Assembly: GCF_900103585.1 (NCBI RefSeq)
Contig: NZ_FNHV01000010.1
Coordinates: forward strand, 328,607-392,606
Origin: Streptomyces sp. cf386
GTDB taxonomy: Bacteria > Actinomycetota > Actinomycetes > Streptomycetales > Streptomycetaceae
Length of the DNA: 64,000 bases
Direction: 5' to 3'
Shown in pieces: positions 61,209 through 64,000 of the stretch; within the stretch, counting starts at the first letter, position 1, and each line of letters opens with the position of its first letter. The translations under genes and the position numbers were made by a program. The notes under the pieces are model-generated. The model did not search any database. It was not told where the DNA came from and saw only the letters and a list, made by a program, of their open reading frames with translations.

Positions 61209-61285
61209 CGGGGTGTGGCGCAGCTTGGTAGCGCGTCCGCTTTGGGAGCGGAAGGCCGTGGGTTCAAATCCCGCCACCCCGACCA
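61209..61285 (+). tRNA. tRNA-Pro (anticodon UGG)
   Basis: It starts CGGGGTGTGGCGCAGC and ends CACCCCGA plus an encoded CCA. The anticodon loop TTTGGGA sits in stem CCGC/GCGG. TACCCT at 61187-61192 may be the -10 box. Confidence 0.95.
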
Positions 61286-61347
61286 CGACCGGTCACCGAC
61301 CGGCCACGCGCGCGACAACCTCGTGTGATCGCGTTCCGTGATCGCCT

Positions 61348-61377
61348 TTGAGGGCGTGTTGCCGCTGCCGTTACTAT
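61348..61377 (+). promoter_or_regulatory. Candidate vegetative promoter of tig
   Basis: TTGAGG (61348-61353) and TACTAT (61372-61377) are 18 bases apart, a good HrdB-type pair. They give a leader of about 105 bases before the GTG of tig. Confidence 0.55.
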
Positions 61378-61490
61378 GCAAGCTGCACGCCCGTGTGTCT
61401 CTCTCCATCGAAGTCCTCCGGGCGGCGAAATCCGCCGGGCCAGTCTGGCTCCGGCAGAAACCAAGAAGTCAGCCACAAGGAGACCGAACC

Positions 61491-62885
61491 GTGAAGAGCG
61501 CCGTGGAGACCCTGAACCCGACTCGGGTTCGGCTCACTGTCGAGGTGCCCTTCGAGGAGCTCAAGGACAGCCTCGACGCGGCGTACAAGAAGATCAACCA
61601 GCAGGTCACGGTGAAGGGCTTCCGTAAGGGCAAGATCCCGGCCCGCGTCATCGACCAGCGGTTCGGCCGCGGCGCCGTGCTGGAGGAGGCCGTCAACGAC
61701 GCGCTCCCGAAGTTCTACACCGAGGCGGTCAACGAGGCCGAGCTCAACGTCCTGGGCCAGCCCGAGGTGGACATCACCGAGCTGAAGGACGGCGAGACGC
61801 TGAACTTCACCGCCGAGGTCGACATCCGCCCGGCCATCGAGATCCCGGACTACTCCGGCATCGAGGTCGAGGTCGACGCCGTCGAGGTGACCGACGAGGA
61901 CATCGAGAAGTCCGTGGAGCAGCTCCGTGAGCGCTTCGCGTCGACGTCCCCCGTCGAGCGTGCCGCCGAGGACGGCGACGTCGTCACCATCGACCTGGAG
62001 GCCAAGGTCGACGGCGAGGTCCTGGAGGACGGCGTCGCCAGCGGCGTCTCCTACACCATCGGCTCCGGCGAGCTGCTGGACGGCATCGACGACGCCGTGA
62101 AGGGCCTGGAGGCCGGTGGCGAGACCACCTTCACCTCCGAGCTCAAGGGCGGCTCCGCGGCCGGCAAGGAGGCCGAGGTCACCGTCAAGGTCACCCAGGT
62201 CGCCGCGCGCGAACTGCCCGAGCTGGACGACGACTTCGCGCAGCTCGCCTCCGAGTTCGACACCCTCGACGAGCTCAAGGCCGACAGCCGCAAGCGCCTC
62301 GAGAACATGAAGCAGTTCGACCAGGCCACGCAGGCCCAGGAGCGCGTCCTGGAGAAGCTGCTGGAGCTCGTCGAGGTGCCCGTCCCCGAGAAGCTGCTCG
62401 AGGACGAGATCAACACCCGTAAGCACAACCTCGAGCACCACCAGCTCGGCCAGATGGGTCTCGACCTCGAGAAGTACCTCGAGATCCAGGGCAAGACGGT
62501 CGAGGAGTTCGACGCCGAGACCAAGGAAGCCGCGGTCAAGGGCATCAAGACGCAGTTCGTGCTCGACGAGCTCGTTAAGCAGGAGAAGCTCAACGTCAAC
62601 CAGGAGGAGCTCACCGAGCACCTCATGCGCCGCGCCGCCTCCTCCGGCATGTCCCCCGACCAGTTCGCCCAGGCGGTCGTCGAGGGCGGCCAGGTTCCGC
62701 TCCTGGTCGGCGAGGTCGCCCGCGGCAAGGCGCTGGCCGTCGTGGTCGAGAAGGCCGTGGTCAAGGACACCAACGGCGAGGTCATCGACCTGGACGACGA
62801 GGACGAGGTCGAGCAGGCCACGGAGACGGTGGAGGCCGCCGAGGGTACGGCTGACGCCGCCGACGAGGAGAAGTCCGAGGGCTGA
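61491..62885 (+). CDS. tig: Trigger factor, ribosome-associated chaperone and peptidyl-prolyl isomerase
   Basis: A 464-residue chaperone acting at the ribosome exit. The N-terminal ribosome-binding domain has the signature GFRKGKIPARVID. The FKBP-type isomerase domain spans about 155-240. The C-terminal helical arms run to about 420, and an acidic Glu/Ala-rich tail (EATETVEAAEGTADAADEE context) ends it. The GTG start follows AAGGAG by eight bases. The downstream clpP1-clpP2 order is the conserved actinobacterial arrangement. Confidence 0.96.
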   Translation: MKSAVETLNPTRVRLTVEVPFEELKDSLDAAYKKINQQVTVKGFRKGKIPARVIDQRFGRGAVLEEAVNDALPKFYTEAVNEAELNVLGQPEVDITELKDGETLNFTAEVDIRPAIEIPDYSGIEVEVDAVEVTDEDIEKSVEQLRERFASTSPVERAAEDGDVVTIDLEAKVDGEVLEDGVASGVSYTIGSGELLDGIDDAVKGLEAGGETTFTSELKGGSAAGKEAEVTVKVTQVAARELPELDDDFAQLASEFDTLDELKADSRKRLENMKQFDQATQAQERVLEKLLELVEVPVPEKLLEDEINTRKHNLEHHQLGQMGLDLEKYLEIQGKTVEEFDAETKEAAVKGIKTQFVLDELVKQEKLNVNQEELTEHLMRRAASSGMSPDQFAQAVVEGGQVPLLVGEVARGKALAVVVEKAVVKDTNGEVIDLDDEDEVEQATETVEAAEGTADAADEEKSEG

Positions 62886-62910
62886 GCCCACGGCGCCGAA
62901 TAGCTCGTAG

Positions 62911-62947
62911 GAAGGGCCCCGGGGAAGCACAATCCCCGGGGCCCTTC
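62911..62947 (+). terminator. Terminator after tig
   Basis: GAAGGGCCCCGGGGA pairs with TCCCCGGGGCCCTTC (15-bp stem, 7-base loop). It separates tig from clpP1. Confidence 0.85.
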
Positions 62948-62965
62948 TGGCGTACGGCTGGGCAG

Positions 62966-63035
62966 TGCCCCCAAGGGGCGCGGGGAACTGCGCGAACGGC
63001 CACGACAAACCCGCTGCCGCCCGCGCACCGAAGCC
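62966..63035. repeat. Second type of Streptomyces interspersed element
   Basis: CCCCCAAGGGGCGCGGGGAA, then CTGCGCGAACGGCCACGACA and a CCGC-rich tail. This sequence type recurs in intergenic regions of many Streptomyces genomes. It is one copy only in this window, in the 321-base tig-clpP1 gap. Confidence 0.6.
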
Positions 63036-63045
63036 CCTACGGCGC

Positions 63046-63060
63046 TACGCCCCCGGCGAA
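63046..63060. promoter_or_regulatory. Candidate ClgR binding site upstream of clpP1
   Basis: TACGC-N5-GCGAA matches the ClgR box (TTCGC-N5-GCGAA) with one mismatch. ClgR activates clpP1clpP2 in Streptomyces. A TAGGGT at 63100-63105 could be the -10 element about 40 bases downstream. Confidence 0.5.
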
Positions 63061-63206
63061 CACTCACGGAACCGGGATGGCACCACCCAGCCTGCGCGTT
63101 AGGGTCCATGAGTATGGGGGCAGGGAACCCGGCGAAACCGCCGGAGGCCCCCCGCAGGGAACACGTGAGACGGCCCGGCGCCGTCGTAAGACGAGCAGGT
63201 GGATAC

Positions 63207-63824
63207 GTGACGAATCTGATGCCCTCCGCCGCCGGCGAGCCCTCCATCGGCGGTGGCCTCGGCGACCATGTCTACAACCGGCTGCTCAACGAGCGGATCA
63301 TCTTCCTCGGCCAGCCGGTCGACGACGACATCGCGAACAAGATCACTGCACAGCTGCTGCTCCTTGCCGCCGACCCGGACAAGGACATCTACCTCTACAT
63401 CAACAGCCCCGGCGGCTCGATCACGGCCGGCATGGCGATCTACGACACCATGCAGTACATCAAGAACGACGTGGTGACGATCGCCATGGGCCTCGCCGCC
63501 TCCATGGGACAGTTCCTGCTCAGCGCGGGCACCCCCGGCAAGCGCTTCGCGCTGCCGAACGCCGAGATCCTGATCCACCAGCCCTCCGCGGGCCTGGCCG
63601 GCTCGGCCTCCGACATCAAGATCCACGCCGAGCGGCTGCTGCACACCAAGAAGCGCATGGCCGAGCTCACGTCCCTGCACACGGGTCAGACCGTGGAGCA
63701 GGTCACCCGTGACTCGGACCGCGACCGCTGGTTCGACGCCGACGAGGCCAAGCAGTACGGCCTCATCGACGACGTGATCGCCACGGCCGCCGGCATGCCG
63801 GGCGGCGGCGGCACCGGGGCCTGA
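63207..63824 (+). CDS. clpP1: ATP-dependent Clp protease proteolytic subunit 1
   Basis: A 205-residue serine peptidase subunit forming the Clp chamber with ClpP2. The catalytic Ser is in AMGLAASMGQFLLSAG, the His in NAEILIHQPSAG, and the Asp near the DRDRWFDADEA region. The family start MTNLMPSAAGEPSIGG begins at GTG 63207, shortly after AGGTGG. ATG 63219 is possible. It is followed 50 bases later by clpP2. Confidence 0.96.
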   Translation: MTNLMPSAAGEPSIGGGLGDHVYNRLLNERIIFLGQPVDDDIANKITAQLLLLAADPDKDIYLYINSPGGSITAGMAIYDTMQYIKNDVVTIAMGLAASMGQFLLSAGTPGKRFALPNAEILIHQPSAGLAGSASDIKIHAERLLHTKKRMAELTSLHTGQTVEQVTRDSDRDRWFDADEAKQYGLIDDVIATAAGMPGGGGTGA

Positions 63825-63874
63825 GACCCCCGCAGCGCCCCCAGCCGACCGCCTCAGCCCCTAGGAGACAGATA

Positions 63875-64000
63875 GTGAACGACTTCCCCGGCAGCGGCCT
63901 GTACGACCGCTCGCGCGCCGAGTACGCGGGCCCCGTGGCCGAGTCCCGGTACGTGATCCCGCGCTTCGTCGAGCGCACCTCGCAGGGCATCCGCGAGTAC
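63875..64000 (+). CDS. clpP2: Clp protease proteolytic subunit 2, N-terminal part
   Basis: 42 residues before the window edge: MNDFPGSGLYDRSRAEYAG, then SRYVIPRFVERTSQGIREY, the ClpP2 start. GTG 63875 follows AGGAG by seven bases. It is co-transcribed with clpP1. Confidence 0.93.
   Translation, partial: MNDFPGSGLYDRSRAEYAGPVAESRYVIPRFVERTSQGIREY

Noticed and set aside
1..64000. CRISPR arrays, insertion sequences, integrase attachment sites
   Set aside because: No regularly spaced identical repeats, transposase motifs or tRNA-gene duplications are seen. The two tRNAs have no flanking partial copies.

Overview
The window reads as the core or near-core chromosome of a Streptomyces (high-GC actinomycete). 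Very GC-rich third codon positions, frequent GTG starts, a clpP1-clpP2 pair after tig, many Tat/lipoprotein exported proteins, PASTA-less Ser/Thr kinases, Crp/Fnr and MocR regulators, a DUF574-type methyltransferase and Streptomyces-style interspersed GC-rich repeats all point that way. There is no CRISPR array, transposase or integrase.

Layout. 1-9.8 kb: 5' part of an M1 aminopeptidase, asd, an ECF sigma factor with a membrane partner, a large secreted subtilisin, a Nudix hydrolase and a Tat-exported metallophosphoesterase. 9.8-14.9 kb: the most unusual block. Four proteins (a 145-aa helical protein, a cyclase-homology protein, a membrane-anchored STAND P-loop NTPase and a free 73-aa peptide) carry related short Gly/Asn/Val-rich motifs at a terminus, or alone. 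They surround a Crp/Fnr regulator. This looks like an amyloid-motif (NLR-like signalosome) defence or signalling cluster. 15-24.5 kb: a beta-lactamase-fold enzyme, a MocR regulator with a small divergent gene, a frameshifted luciferase-like gene, an AbiEi/DUF559-like protein, full-length aminopeptidase N and a DsbA-fold mycothiol-type reductase.

24.3-36.1 kb: a sugar/polyol uptake and catabolism locus. A leftward, tightly overlapping run (solute-binding protein, two permeases, ATPase, DeoR regulator, second ATPase, 2-hydroxyacid dehydrogenase) is followed by an FGGY kinase, a secreted glycerophosphodiesterase and a small zinc-ribbon-like protein. A second FGGY kinase diverges from it across a region with three GTTAAC sites. 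37.7-46.2 kb: an amino-acid permease, then sulfur scavenging: a type II alkyl-sulfatase-like dioxygenase, a flavin monooxygenase and an SsuABC-type transporter, with a ROK regulator. Two short leader peptides lie here. One ends in Cys-Cys-stop before the transporter. The other is of the SRRHVDL type before the ROK gene.

46.4-60.9 kb: bioY, an LPRTG-anchored surface protein divergent from a Ser/Thr kinase with a collagen-like Gly-Asn-X repeat, a second GABA-type permease, ribose-5-phosphate isomerase B, an Nei-type glycosylase, an Eis-like acetyltransferase, an RsbU/SpoIIE phosphatase, an HD hydrolase, a membrane acyltransferase and a second Ser/Thr kinase with a PQQ-type sensor domain. 61-64 kb: tRNA-Gly(UCC), tRNA-Pro(UGG), trigger factor, clpP1 with a candidate ClgR site, and the start of clpP2. 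The chaperone-protease set is the conserved anchor of the region.
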